DNA of 64,000 bases from Ramlibacter sp. (GTDB lineage Bacteria > Pseudomonadota > Gammaproteobacteria > Burkholderiales > Burkholderiaceae_C): contig NZ_JAQGNQ010000124.1 of the NCBI RefSeq assembly GCF_028291745.1, forward strand, positions 1 to 64,000, read 5' to 3'. The first letter of the stretch is position 1; the number at the start of each line of letters is the position of its first letter. The position numbers and the translations under genes were made by a program. Positions 42,967-53,512 of the stretch are shown here, piece after piece. The notes below the pieces were generated by a model. It was given only the letters and a program-made list of their open reading frames with translations. It was not told where the DNA came from and did not search any database.

Positions 42967-43856
42967 CACACGGGCACGCCGGCGATGCCCAGGCGCGTGC
43001 GATAGAGCGAGCTGTAGCTCGTGATGTAGAGCGTGCGCCAGTCGGCACCGCCCCAGGCCATGTTGGTCGCGTGCCCCGGCACGCGGATGCGACCGAGCAG
43101 CCGGCCGGCGGGATCGAGCACGTGCACGCCCCCCGGCCCGGTGCAATAGACGTTGCCCTCGCTGTCCACCTTCATGCCGTCGGCCACGCCCGGCTCGCTG
43201 CCGGTGAGCTTGTGGAACAGGCGGCCGGCACCGACCGTGCCATCGGGCCGCACGTCGAAGACGCGGATCGCCGCCTCGCGCGTGTCGTTCACGTACAGCA
43301 GCGATTCGTCGGGGCTGAAGGCCAGGCCGTTGGGATAGGTGCAATCGGCGATCAGCAGTTGCACGGTGCGGCCATCGGGCGTCAGGCGGTACACGCCTTG
43401 CACGTCGAGATAGCGCTGCACGTCCTCGGCCACCATGCCGGGGATCGCCAGGCCGCCGGCCGAGTCGGTCCAGTAGATGGAGCCGTCCGAGCGCACGACG
43501 AGGTCGTTCGGGCTGTTGAACTTCTGGCCCTCGAAGGTGGCGGCCAGGGTCGTGAGGCTGCCGTCATGCTCGAAGCGGAAGACCGTGCGATTGCACCAGC
43601 CCGCCACGGTCAGGCGCCCCTCGCGGTCGAAGGTCAGGCCGTTGGCGTGGCCCGAGGGCTTCATCACCACCTCGCGACCGACTCCGGCTTGCCAGCGCCA
43701 GATCGTGCTGCCGATGATGTCGACCCAGTACAGCCAGCCGCTGCGCCGGTCCCACACCGGGCCTTCACCGAAGGCGAGTCCGTGGGCGATCAGATCGAGC
43801 GGGCCGGCATCGGCCGCGATGCGGGCGAACTGCGGGGTGGCGAGATCAAACTCCAC
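42963..43856 (-). CDS. SMP-30/gluconolactonase family protein
   Basis: 297 residues, a fuller member of the same family. LAFGEGPVWDRRSGWLYWVD holds the first-blade Glu metal ligand; KFNSPNDLVVRSDGSIYWTD gives the Asn and Asp ligands; and ADGMKVDSEGNVYCTGPGG another Asp. This supports a Ca2+/Zn2+-binding lactonase active site. It overlaps the ThDP gene by 11 bases and the next SMP-30 gene by four, so these genes are one transcription unit. Confidence 0.9.
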   Translation of the reverse strand: MEFDLATPQFARIAADAGPLDLIAHGLAFGEGPVWDRRSGWLYWVDIIGSTIWRWQAGVGREVVMKPSGHANGLTFDREGRLTVAGWCNRTVFRFEHDGSLTTLAATFEGQKFNSPNDLVVRSDGSIYWTDSAGGLAIPGMVAEDVQRYLDVQGVYRLTPDGRTVQLLIADCTYPNGLAFSPDESLLYVNDTREAAIRVFDVRPDGTVGAGRLFHKLTGSEPGVADGMKVDSEGNVYCTGPGGVHVLDPAGRLLGRIRVPGHATNMAWGGADWRTLYITSYSSLYRTRLGIAGVPVW

Positions 43857-45546
43857 GGCGCACCTCCGGGGTCCAGGCCTTCGGGGCGAAGGCGCCGACG
43901 TCGGTCACCACGTCGACCACCACCGGCTTCTTCAGGGCGATCGCCCGTTCCAGCGCGCCGCGCAATTCGCAGGGATGCTCCACGCGGATGCCGGCGCAGC
44001 CGAAGCTCTCGGCCACCTGCGCGAAGTTGGTCGGGCGCATGCGCCAGAGGTCGTCGACCCGCGCGTTGGCCGCGGACTTGCCCGGGTACACGGCGTCCCA
44101 GAGCGGGATCTCCTGGTTCAGTGCGCTGTTGTTGTTCACGACCACCACCAGGTTGATGCCGAAGCGCGCCGCCGTCTCGAGCTCGGTCAGGTGGTAGTAG
44201 AAGGCGCCGTCGCCGGTGAAGCAGACCACGGTGCGATCGGGCAGCGCGCATTGCACGCCCAGCGCGCCGGGAAAGCCCCAGCCCATGGACCCGGCGCAGC
44301 GGTAGTAGCGCTGACCGGGCTGCGTCAGTTCGATCATCGCGCCGGTCCACATGCCCGAGTGGCCGGTGTCGGAGACCACCACGCCGTCGGCCGGCAGCAC
44401 GTCGGAGATCTCCTTGCACAGGCGCTCGGGACGGATAGGGCTGGCGTCGCTGGCGCGCAGCGGCTCGAACTCCGCGCGCCACTGCGCGACCAGCTCACGC
44501 GTGCGTGCGTTCCAGGCGCCGCGATCGACGGTGTCCTGTTGCTCGCACAACTGCAGCATGCGGACCAGCGTCGCCTGCGCATCGCCCGCGAGCGAGACGC
44601 TGTTGGGATAGTTGCGCCCCAGTTCCTCGGGCGCGATGTCCAACTGGATCACCTTCGTGCCGCGCGCAGGCACTTGCCAGTCCACGGTGGTCTGGCCGCC
44701 GGTGCGGCTGCCGATGAAGAACACCACGTCGGCCTCGGCCACGGCGCGATTGGCACAGGCGCGCGAGTAGAGGCCGGTCACGCCGACGGCCAGCGGGTGA
44801 TTCTCCGGCAGCGTGCCTTTTGCATTCAGCGTGGTGGCGAGGGGCAGCGACAGTCGTTCGGCGAGCGCCCGCGCCACTTCGCGCGCCTGCGAAGTAGTGA
44901 CTCCGCCACCGGCCACCAGCAAGGGCCGCTGCGCACCGGCGAGCAGCAGCAGCGCGGCGCGAATGTCCGCATCGTCGGCGACCGGCCGGAACGGCGGCGT
45001 GCGGGCGAAGCGCGGTTCGGCCAGCACCTCCAGTTCGGCACTGGCATAAGCCGCGTGGCCGTGCGGCCCCTGGATCTCGAGGTGCACGGGCCCGGGCGCG
45101 CCGGTGGTGGCGGCGCGAAAGGCCTGTCGCAGCAGGTCGGGCAGGCGGCTCACGTGCTCGACCCGGGCGTTGAACTTGGTCACCGCCTCGAACTGCGTGT
45201 GGTCCTCCACCTCCTGGTAGCCGTGGCGGTAGTGCGCGGCCACCGTCGGCCCGCCGGTGAGCGCGATCACGGGCGATGCCGCCATGTACGCATCGCGCAG
45301 GCCCGCCGCCAGGTTGGAGCCGCCGATCTGCTGCGCCATGCAGATGCCGGGGCGGCCGCTGGCGCGCGCGTAGCCGTCGGCCATGTAGGCCGCGGATTTT
45401 TCGCCGTGCGTCATGATGCGGCGGATCGGCATGTCCTCCATCTCCGCCAGCGCACCCAGCAGGATGGCCGGCATGTAGAACACGTGCGTGGTGCCGTAGC
45501 CCCGCAGCATTTCGGCGATCAGGCGCGAGCCGGTCATGGTGGTCAT
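43846..45546 (-). CDS. Thiamine-diphosphate-dependent enzyme (acetolactate synthase/decarboxylase-like)
   Basis: 566 residues of the ilvB/POX/PDC-like ThDP superfamily. The N-terminal catalytic Glu is in RRIMTHGEKSAAYMADGYAR. The ThDP/Mg2+ motif GDGAF...NNNSALN occurs about residue 450-475. No FAD-binding blocks are convincing beyond the standard central domain. It lacks signals for true acetolactate synthase (no ilvH neighbour), so it is more likely a 2-oxoacid decarboxylase/lyase in catabolism (inference). First gene of the minus operon, controlled by the conserved promoter block A. Confidence 0.9.
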   Translation of the reverse strand: MTTMTGSRLIAEMLRGYGTTHVFYMPAILLGALAEMEDMPIRRIMTHGEKSAAYMADGYARASGRPGICMAQQIGGSNLAAGLRDAYMAASPVIALTGGPTVAAHYRHGYQEVEDHTQFEAVTKFNARVEHVSRLPDLLRQAFRAATTGAPGPVHLEIQGPHGHAAYASAELEVLAEPRFARTPPFRPVADDADIRAALLLLAGAQRPLLVAGGGVTTSQAREVARALAERLSLPLATTLNAKGTLPENHPLAVGVTGLYSRACANRAVAEADVVFFIGSRTGGQTTVDWQVPARGTKVIQLDIAPEELGRNYPNSVSLAGDAQATLVRMLQLCEQQDTVDRGAWNARTRELVAQWRAEFEPLRASDASPIRPERLCKEISDVLPADGVVVSDTGHSGMWTGAMIELTQPGQRYYRCAGSMGWGFPGALGVQCALPDRTVVCFTGDGAFYYHLTELETAARFGINLVVVVNNNSALNQEIPLWDAVYPGKSAANARVDDLWRMRPTNFAQVAESFGCAGIRVEHPCELRGALERAIALKKPVVVDVVTDVGAFAPKAWTPEVRRGV

Positions 45547-45570
45547 CGGGTGCTCTCGCGGTGGGAAGAG

Positions 45571-45640
45571 CGTCGATGCTAGGGGCGCCCCGCCATGAAC
45601 AAAAGGAAGAGTTTTCTATCGCGCGATGCCCGCAGGTTAT
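45571..45640 (-). promoter_or_regulatory. Conserved regulatory/promoter block A (ThDP operon)
   Basis: Read on the minus strand from 45640, this 70-base block matches block B (46575-46644) without gaps at 47 of 70 positions. Shared anchors are ATAACC (45635-45640), GCGCGATAG (45616-45624), CATG (45594-45597) and TAGCAT (about 45576-45581, possibly the -10). Its first base lies 94 nt before the ThDP ATG, exactly as block B lies before the Bug ATG. It also abuts the lysR start (45652), so autoregulation is likely. Confidence 0.75.
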
Positions 45641-45651
45641 AGTGCGCCGCC

Positions 45652-46572
45652 ATGACCCTCCAGCAGTTGCGCTACCTGTGCGGCGTCGTGGAGCACGGCT
45701 TCAGCGTGTCGAACGCCGCGCGCGCCCTGTTCACCTCGCAACCGGGGATCAGCAAGCAGATCCAGGCCCTGGAGCAGGAGCTCGGCGTGGAGATCCTGAT
45801 CCGCCACGGCAATCGCATCACCGGCACCACGCCGGCGGGCGCGCAGATCGTCGACATGGCGCGCCGCACCCTGCAGTGCGCCGAGAACATCCGGCGCATC
45901 GGCGGCGAACACGCGAAAAGCGACAACCTGCGGCTGGTGGTCGCCACCACGCACATCCATGCGCGCTACGTGCTGCGGCCGGTGATCTCGCAGTACATCC
46001 GGAAGCATCCGCAGGTGGAACTCGTGCTGCGCCAGGGCTCGCCGGCGCAGATCGAGCAGTGGGTGGCCTCGGGCGAGGCGGACCTGGGCGTCGGCGGCAA
46101 CACGCCCGACCCGCTGCGCGAACTCGTGTTCCTGCCTTGCGGCGAGCTGCAACGCAGCGTGCTGACGCCGCGCGAGCATCCCTTGCGCCACGTGCGCAAG
46201 CTCACGCTGGCGGCGCTGGCCCGTTATCCGCTGATCACCCTCGACGTGAATTTCTCGGGCGGCTGGGCCGTCATCAACGGCTTTGCCAGCGCGGGCGTCA
46301 CGCCCAACATCGTGCTCACCGCCACCGATGCCGACGTGATCAAGTCGTACGTCGAGCTCGGGCTGGGCGTGGCGGTGCTGCCCACGATCACCTACGAGCC
46401 GGAGCGCGATCGCAAGCTGGCCGCGATCGACGCCAGCCACCTGTTCAAGCCCACGGTCACGCAGGTGCAACTGCGTCGCGGCAGCTACCTGCAGTCGCAC
46501 CTGACCGACTTCATCACCACCACGCACGCGCGCTGGTCGCGCAACTCGATCGCCGACGCACTGGCGCGCTGA
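45652..46572 (+). CDS. CysB-like LysR-family transcriptional regulator
   Basis: 306 residues. The N-terminal LysR HTH (MTLQQLRYLCGVVEHGFSVS, then SQPGISKQIQALEQELG) is of the CysB/Cbl type, which starts with this QLRYL form. The effector domain contains TTHIHARYVLRPVI, matching the TTHxQARY of CysB. CysB regulates sulfur genes in enterics, but close relatives sense other ligands. Located between the ThDP and Bug operons; the two flanking promoters share a conserved block, so this gene is the likely regulator. Confidence 0.92.
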   Translation: MTLQQLRYLCGVVEHGFSVSNAARALFTSQPGISKQIQALEQELGVEILIRHGNRITGTTPAGAQIVDMARRTLQCAENIRRIGGEHAKSDNLRLVVATTHIHARYVLRPVISQYIRKHPQVELVLRQGSPAQIEQWVASGEADLGVGGNTPDPLRELVFLPCGELQRSVLTPREHPLRHVRKLTLAALARYPLITLDVNFSGGWAVINGFASAGVTPNIVLTATDADVIKSYVELGLGVAVLPTITYEPERDRKLAAIDASHLFKPTVTQVQLRRGSYLQSHLTDFITTTHARWSRNSIADALAR

Positions 46573-46574
46573 CC

Positions 46575-46644
46575 ATAACCGCGCGGAATGGCGCGATAGG
46601 AAGAAGTTTCTTTTCCGCATGACGGGCGCCGCTTAGCATGGCCG
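46575..46644 (+). promoter_or_regulatory. Conserved regulatory/promoter block B (Bug operon)
   Basis: Plus-strand counterpart of block A. ATAACC (46575-46580), GCGCGATAG (46591-46599), CATG (46618-46621) and TAGCAT (46634-46639, candidate -10) sit at identical offsets from the start of the block as in block A. The Bug ATG is 94 nt downstream of the first base. The matched part starts right after the lysR stop. Ungapped identity of about 67% is far above what shared GC content would give over such spacing. Confidence 0.75.
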
Positions 46645-46668
46645 CCGACCTCACAGCCCGGGACTGTC

Positions 46669-47640
46669 ATGCCCTTGCTCCCCCGCCTGCTTCGCGCGGC
46701 CGCCTGTTCGCTCGCGGCCCTCTGTTGTCTCGTTGCCTTGCCCGCCGCCGCGCAGGACTATCCGAATCGGCCGATCCGGCTGATCGTCGGGCCGGGCCCC
46801 GACATCCTGGCGCGCATCGTCGGCGACAAGCTCGGTGCCGCGCTGGGCCAGCCGGTGGTGGTGGACCAGCGGCCCGCCGCCGGCGGCGTGGTGGCCGGCG
46901 ACGCGGTGGCCAAGGCGCCGGCCGACGGCTACACGCTGCTGCTCTCCACCGGCTCCTACACCGTCAACAGCGCACTGCGCAGCAAGTCGCCGTTCGACTT
47001 CCAGCGCGACCTGGCACCGGTGAGCCTGATGGCGACGCTGCCCTTCATCCTGGTGGTGCCACCCTCGCTGCCGGCCCACAACGTGCGCGAACTGGTCGCA
47101 TTGGCACAGGCGCAACCCGGCAAGCTCAACTACGCGTCCTCGGGCAATGGCACGCCCTCGCACCTGTCCGGCGAGATGTTCAAGCAGATGGCGCGCGTGG
47201 ACATCGCGCATGTCGCGTACAAGGGTGCCGCCCCCGCGTTGAATGACGTGCTTGCCGGCCAGGTGCAACTGAGCTTCCTGCCCGCGCCCACCGCGCTGCC
47301 GCTGGTCAAGGCGGGGCGGCTGCGCGCCATCGCGGTCAGCGGCCCGCAGCGCTACTTCGCCTTGCCCGACGTGCCGACGGTGGCGGAGCAGGGCTATCCC
47401 GAGTTCGCCGTGGTCGGCTGGAACGGCATCCACGCGCCGGCAAGGACGCCGCCCGCCATCATCGACAAGCTCAATCGCGAGATCGCAGCCATCCTGCGCC
47501 AGCCGGACGCGAAGGAGCGCGCGGCCGGCGCCGGCTTCGAGACCGTGGGTTCGACGCGCGAGCAGTTCGAGGCTTTCGTGAAGGCGGACATCGCCCGGGC
47601 GGCGGCCGTGATCAAGGCCGGCAACATCCAGGCGGATTGA
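46669..47640 (+). CDS. Bug-family receptor with a shortened first ligand loop
   Basis: 323 residues, signal peptide MPLLPRLLRAAACSLAALCC with AQDYP at the cleavage region. YPNRPIRLIVGPGPDILARI shows the first Bug ligand loop to be ~4 residues shorter than in the window's other two receptors (VPFAPGGFTD, VPYSAGGASD). Other blocks (NYASSGNGTPSHL, HVAYKGAAPAL) are normal. It heads a short operon with two cupin genes (5-nt gap to the first), under promoter block B. No TctA/TctB genes are present. Ligand unknown. Confidence 0.92.
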   Translation: MPLLPRLLRAAACSLAALCCLVALPAAAQDYPNRPIRLIVGPGPDILARIVGDKLGAALGQPVVVDQRPAAGGVVAGDAVAKAPADGYTLLLSTGSYTVNSALRSKSPFDFQRDLAPVSLMATLPFILVVPPSLPAHNVRELVALAQAQPGKLNYASSGNGTPSHLSGEMFKQMARVDIAHVAYKGAAPALNDVLAGQVQLSFLPAPTALPLVKAGRLRAIAVSGPQRYFALPDVPTVAEQGYPEFAVVGWNGIHAPARTPPAIIDKLNREIAAILRQPDAKERAAGAGFETVGSTREQFEAFVKADIARAAAVIKAGNIQAD

Positions 47641-47645
47641 GCGCC

Positions 47646-48215
47646 ATGTCCGTCCCGATGAAACCGATCCGTCGCGTGGTCACCGGCGTCGACGCGGCCG
47701 GCCGCTCGCGGGTGCTGTGGGACAGCGCGGCGCCCAACGTCAACGTGGGGCGCATCGCCGCCAGCGCCGGCATGACGGACATCTGGGTGTTCGACGAGTG
47801 CCCGGCACCGGTGCGCGGCGAGCGTGACGACGGCAAGCGCCCGTTCGCCTTCGAGCCGCCGGAGCAGGGCGGCCACCTGCGCATCGTTCATTCCGCCGGC
47901 AAGCCGCAGGACTACGACCCGGCGCAGGACCCGAGCGCCGTGCCGCCACACGCACCGCGCCAGCGGCTCGGCGCGAGCACCTGGGACCGCGGCGGCCAGA
48001 ACGCCTTCAGCTCGCCCGTGCACCGCTCGGAAACGGTGGACGTCGGCGTGCTGGTGGAAGGCCAGCGCACCCTGCTGCTGGACGACGGCCGCTATCCGCT
48101 CGCGCCGGGTGACGTCGTGGTGCAACTGCGCAACTGGCACGGCTGGACCAACCCCGATGCGCCCAGCCTGATGGCTTTCGTGATGATGGCGGCGGACGAC
48201 CATGGCGATCGCTGA
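47646..48215 (+). CDS. Cupin-domain protein 1
   Basis: 189 residues. The late half carries a cupin barrel, GVLVEGQRTLLLDDGRYPLA and GDVVVQLRNWHGWTNPDAPS. The N-terminal half contains the block WDSAAPNVNVGRIAA. Only some metal-ligand positions are clear: His in SPVHRSETVDVG and in RNWHGWTN, fewer than in canonical cupins. ATG 47646 follows the Bug stop by 5 nt; its 3' end overlaps the second cupin start by 14 nt. The two cupins share the layout and are probably paralogues acting together. Confidence 0.85.
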   Translation: MSVPMKPIRRVVTGVDAAGRSRVLWDSAAPNVNVGRIAASAGMTDIWVFDECPAPVRGERDDGKRPFAFEPPEQGGHLRIVHSAGKPQDYDPAQDPSAVPPHAPRQRLGASTWDRGGQNAFSSPVHRSETVDVGVLVEGQRTLLLDDGRYPLAPGDVVVQLRNWHGWTNPDAPSLMAFVMMAADDHGDR

Positions 48216-48756
48216 CCGCGCGCCGCGCCGGCTGATCACCGTCGATGCGGCCGACGGCCGCTCGCATGCGCTGAGCGACGGCCCGGTGCAAGACGTGCTG
48301 CGCGATCCGGCGCGGCCCGGCTTCGCGCTGTACCGCGTGTGGGCGACGGACCGCTCACCGGCCGTGGCGCTGGCCGCGCGCGAGATCGAGTCCATGGCGC
48401 AGTCGCTCGGCGCGCCGGCCGGCGGCTCGGTGTTTCGCATCCTCGTGCTGCCGCCGGATGCGTCCTGGCACGACCGCGTCACACGCGCCGAGGTCGAGGC
48501 CTGGTTCCGCGCTGCCGGTTCGCCCGAGGCCTGCTGCAGCGAAGCGCAGGCGCGCCATCCCTACATGCAGCACTCGCGCACGCTGGACCTGTGCGTGGTG
48601 CTGGAAGGCGAGGCGACCCTGGTCCTCGACGCAGGCGAGGTCACGCTGGCGCCCAGCGACACGGTGGTCCAGCGGGCGGCGCGCCATGCCTGGAGCAACC
48701 GCGGCGCGCGGCCCTGCGTCATCGCGATTTCCTCGCACGACGCGCGCATCGGCTGA
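48202..48756 (+). CDS. Cupin-domain protein 2
   Basis: 184 residues, probable paralogue of the preceding cupin: both have an Arg-Leu-Ile/Val-Thr-start, a YxxW..-type segment and a final barrel with [20 protein letters not shown] and [19 protein letters not shown]. It ends the Bug-cupin operon. His in [11 protein letters not shown] and RHAWSN are likely metal ligands. Such cupin pairs are seen in organic-acid catabolic clusters; enzymatic role not assigned. Confidence 0.85.
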   Translation: MAIADRAPRRLITVDAADGRSHALSDGPVQDVLRDPARPGFALYRVWATDRSPAVALAAREIESMAQSLGAPAGGSVFRILVLPPDASWHDRVTRAEVEAWFRAAGSPEACCSEAQARHPYMQHSRTLDLCVVLEGEATLVLDAGEVTLAPSDTVVQRAARHAWSNRGARPCVIAISSHDARIG

Positions 48757-48902
48757 TCAGGCCGCGCCGTCGGCGCCGGGGGTGAAGGAGGAAACGACAG
48801 GCGCGGTCGCGGGCGATCCTACAAGGCGCCCGCGCCGCTCCCGATCAGCCGTTGGCGCCGTCCTACGGCGTCGCAGCGGACTAGCGGCGAGGATCGCAGT
48901 CC

Positions 48903-49270
48903 ATGAATCTTCCCCGTGTCGAACTGCAGGCTGGCGAGCACGCCATCCAGGTCTATGTCGCGCGCAGCGACGAGGAACGCGCAATGGGCCTCATGTACCG
49001 GCGCGACCTGGCCGAGGACGAGGGCATGCTGTTCATGTGCGACTCGCGCGAAGTCCAGAGCTTCTGGATGAAGGACACGCCGCTGCCTCTTTCCATCGCC
49101 TTCCTCGAAGAGGACGGCACCATTCTGAAGATCGCGGACCTCGAGCCGCACTGCCTGGAAGGCGAGTCTTCCGAGCACCCCGTGCGCTTCATCCTGGAAG
49201 TCAACCAGGGCTGGTTCGAGTCGCGCGGCATAGCTCCCGGCACCCGCCTGGCGGGCCCCGTCTTTATCGG

Positions 49271-49274
<4 letters not shown>
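48903..49274 (+). CDS. DUF192 family protein
   Basis: 123 residues of the small DUF192 family. [40 protein letters not shown] and [14 protein letters not shown] are hallmark blocks; the FWMKDT motif is diagnostic. No signal peptide here, although many DUF192 proteins are exported. Its stop overlaps the glgX start (ATGA), implying co-translation. Function unknown. Confidence 0.9.
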
Positions 49275-51418
<2,144 letters not shown>

Positions 51419-51442
51419 GGATGCCTGGCGCGATGTGGCTGC

Positions 51443-51519
51443 TGTAGGCTGGGCTGCCGCAGGCACCCCAGCGATCCGGCGCCTGAACGCTGGGGTGCCT
51501 GTCGGCAGCCCAGCCTACA
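51443..51519. terminator. Long inverted-repeat hairpin between convergent genes; supplies the hydrolase stop codon
   Basis: A 31-base arm (51443-51473) pairs with a 32-base arm (51488-51519), broken by a single bulged base, around a 14-base loop. It lies between glgX and the convergent alpha/beta hydrolase. The hydrolase TAG stop (51515-51517) lies within the right arm. A 30-base copy of one arm occurs at 25227-25256 in an analogous place. Probable bidirectional terminator or mRNA-end stabiliser. Confidence 0.75.
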
Positions 51520-52297
51520 CAGCCGCATCCGCCACGAACCGGGTCACCGCCGCGATCACCACCTCGGCGCGATCCCGGTGCGGCGAATGCCCGCACTCCG
51601 ACAACTCCAGCAACCGCGTCTGCGGCACCCGCCGCGCAATCCCGCGGATCTGCTCCAGCGTGCCGTACTCGTCGTCCAGCCCCTGGATCGCCAGCACAGG
51701 GCAGCGGATCGCGGCGATTTCTTCCTCGATCGCCCAATCGCGAAACGCCGGGTCCAGCCAGATGTCGTTCCAGCCCCAGAAGGCGGAGTCGACGTCGTCG
51801 TGATGGCGCGCGAGCCGCTGCTTCAGGTCGGTGTGCAGGTAGGCCTCGCGGACCTGCGCGATGCTGCGCACCGACACCTCCTCCACCATGATGTGCGGCG
51901 CCAGCACGATTGCCCCGCTCAGCCCGGTGGGAAATGCAGCAGCGAAAAGCAGCGCGATCGATCCGCCATCGCTGTGCCCGAACAGCCAGGGCTGCCGCAC
52001 GTCCAGCGCTTGCAGCAGGGCGGGCAGCACCTCGCGCGCCTGCCGGTGCATGAAGTCCGGCTGCCAGCGCTGCTGCGCAGGGCGCGGCGTGGAGCGGCCG
52101 TAGCCTGGCCTTGAATAGACCAGCCCGCGCAGCCCCGCCGCCGCGCACAGGCGCGCTGGGAAGTCGCGCCACATCGCGACCGAGCCCAGCCCTTCGTGCA
52201 GGAAGACCATCGTCGGCGCCTGCGGCGCTGCCGGGCCCACCCATTCGTACTCGATGCGCACAAGCGCATCGCCGACCGCGATCGAAGCGAATGCCAT
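51515..52297 (-). CDS. Alpha/beta hydrolase
   Basis: 260 residues, compact alpha/beta hydrolase. HEGLGSVAMWRDFPARL resembles the oxyanion segment of MhpC-like hydrolases, GHSDGGSIALLF is the nucleophile elbow (Ser about residue 107), QGLDDEYG the catalytic Asp, and CGHSPHRD the His. Substrate unknown; similarity to C-C bond hydrolases is only by pattern. ATG 52297 has GAGGAA-like spacing upstream and is divergent from aroG (36 nt gap). Confidence 0.9.
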   Translation of the reverse strand: MAFASIAVGDALVRIEYEWVGPAAPQAPTMVFLHEGLGSVAMWRDFPARLCAAAGLRGLVYSRPGYGRSTPRPAQQRWQPDFMHRQAREVLPALLQALDVRQPWLFGHSDGGSIALLFAAAFPTGLSGAIVLAPHIMVEEVSVRSIAQVREAYLHTDLKQRLARHHDDVDSAFWGWNDIWLDPAFRDWAIEEEIAAIRCPVLAIQGLDDEYGTLEQIRGIARRVPQTRLLELSECGHSPHRDRAEVVIAAVTRFVADAAV

Positions 52298-52333
52298 GGG
52301 CAGCCAATATAGTGCAGGACCGAGGAGAGTCCC

Positions 52334-53428
52334 ATGAGCCCAGCCACCGCCGCCCGCCCCGAGGGCGCCGAAGAGATGCCGCAAGCCACGCGGCTGGACG
52401 ACGTGCGCATCCGCGAGGTGCGGCCGCTGATCTCGCCGGCACTGCTGCAGTACGAGCTGCCGGCGGACGAGTCCGTGCAGGCCTTCGTCGAGCGCAGCCG
52501 CGCCGAGGTGGCCGCGATCGTGCATGGCCAGGATCGCAGGCTGCTGGCGGTGGTCGGTCCGTGCTCCATCCACGACCACGCGCAGGCGATCGATTACGCG
52601 CAGCGGCTGCGCGCCCTGGCGGACGAACTGCGGCAGGACCTGCTGCTGGTGATGCGCGTCTACTTCGAGAAGCCGCGCACCACGGTGGGCTGGAAGGGTT
52701 TCATCAACGATCCCCGCCTCGACGGCAGCTTCCGCATCAACGAGGGCCTGCGCCTTGCGCGCGAGTTGCTGCTGGAAGTCGCGCAGCTCGGGCTGCCCGC
52801 CGGCACCGAGTTCCTGGACCTGCTGAGCCCGCAATACATCTCCGACCTGATCAGCTGGGGCGCGATCGGCGCGCGCACCACGGAGAGCCCGAGCCATCGC
52901 CAGCTGGCCTCGGGCCTGAGCTGCCCCATCGGTTTCAAGAACGGGACCGATGGCGGCGTGCAGATGGCCGCCGATGCGCTGGTGGCCTGCGCAGCGCCGC
53001 ATGCCTTCATGGGCATGACGAAGATGGGGCAGGCCGCGGTGTTCGAGACGACCGGCAATGGCGACTGCCACATCATCCTGCGTGGCGGCACGCGGGGCCC
53101 CAACTATTCAGCGGCGGACATCGAGGCGGCCTGCGCCATCCTGCGCAAGGCCAGCGTCACCGAGCGCGTGATGATCGACTGCTCGCATGCCAATTCCTCC
53201 AAGGACTACCGCCGGCAGGCGGAGGTTGCACGGGACATCGCGCAGCAGCTGCAAGGCGGCGAGCGCCGCATCCTCGGCGTGATGATCGAGAGCCACCTGG
53301 CGCCCGGTCGCCAGGACCTGAAGCCGGGCGTGCCGCTGGCGCATGGGGTGTCGATCACCGATGGGTGCATCGGCTGGGCGCAGACGCAGGAGGTGCTGCG
53401 GGAGCTGGCGGCGGCCGTGCGCGGGTGA
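52334..53428 (+). CDS. aroG: 3-deoxy-7-phosphoheptulonate synthase (DAHP synthase, type I)
   Basis: 364 residues. Condenses phosphoenolpyruvate and erythrose-4-phosphate, the first step of the shikimate pathway. Signature blocks: VVGPCSIHD, the metal/PEP-binding MRVYFEKPRTTVGWKGF, FKNGTDGG, HIILRGGTRGPNY and MIDCSHANSSKDY, with ITDGCIGW at the end. This is the AroF/G/H-type (Ialpha) enzyme, ~350 residues. Which aromatic amino acid controls it cannot be read here. A GGGAGAGGG hairpin follows (53449-53472). Confidence 0.96.
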   Translation: MSPATAARPEGAEEMPQATRLDDVRIREVRPLISPALLQYELPADESVQAFVERSRAEVAAIVHGQDRRLLAVVGPCSIHDHAQAIDYAQRLRALADELRQDLLLVMRVYFEKPRTTVGWKGFINDPRLDGSFRINEGLRLARELLLEVAQLGLPAGTEFLDLLSPQYISDLISWGAIGARTTESPSHRQLASGLSCPIGFKNGTDGGVQMAADALVACAAPHAFMGMTKMGQAAVFETTGNGDCHIILRGGTRGPNYSAADIEAACAILRKASVTERVMIDCSHANSSKDYRRQAEVARDIAQQLQGGERRILGVMIESHLAPGRQDLKPGVPLAHGVSITDGCIGWAQTQEVLRELAAAVRG

Positions 53429-53448
53429 CGGGGCTGCCCTCACCCCAG

Positions 53449-53472
53449 CCCTCTCCCGCAGGCGGGAGAGGG
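53449..53472. terminator. Hairpin after aroG
   Basis: CCCTCTCCCGC and GCGGGAGAGGG form an 11-bp stem with a two-base loop between aroG and the convergent SpoIIAA-like gene. No T-tract follows, so it may be a Rho-type or processed end, or a member of the dispersed CCCTCTCCC repeats common in GC-rich genomes. Confidence 0.5.
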
Positions 53473-53512
53473 AGCGGACTGGCTCAGCTCCCTTCAGGAG
53501 GGGCAGCGGCCT

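Noticed and set aside
51443..51519. CRISPR-like or mobile-element origin for the inverted repeat
   Set aside because: Only one hairpin plus one half-copy elsewhere; no spacers, no direct-repeat array and no transposase.
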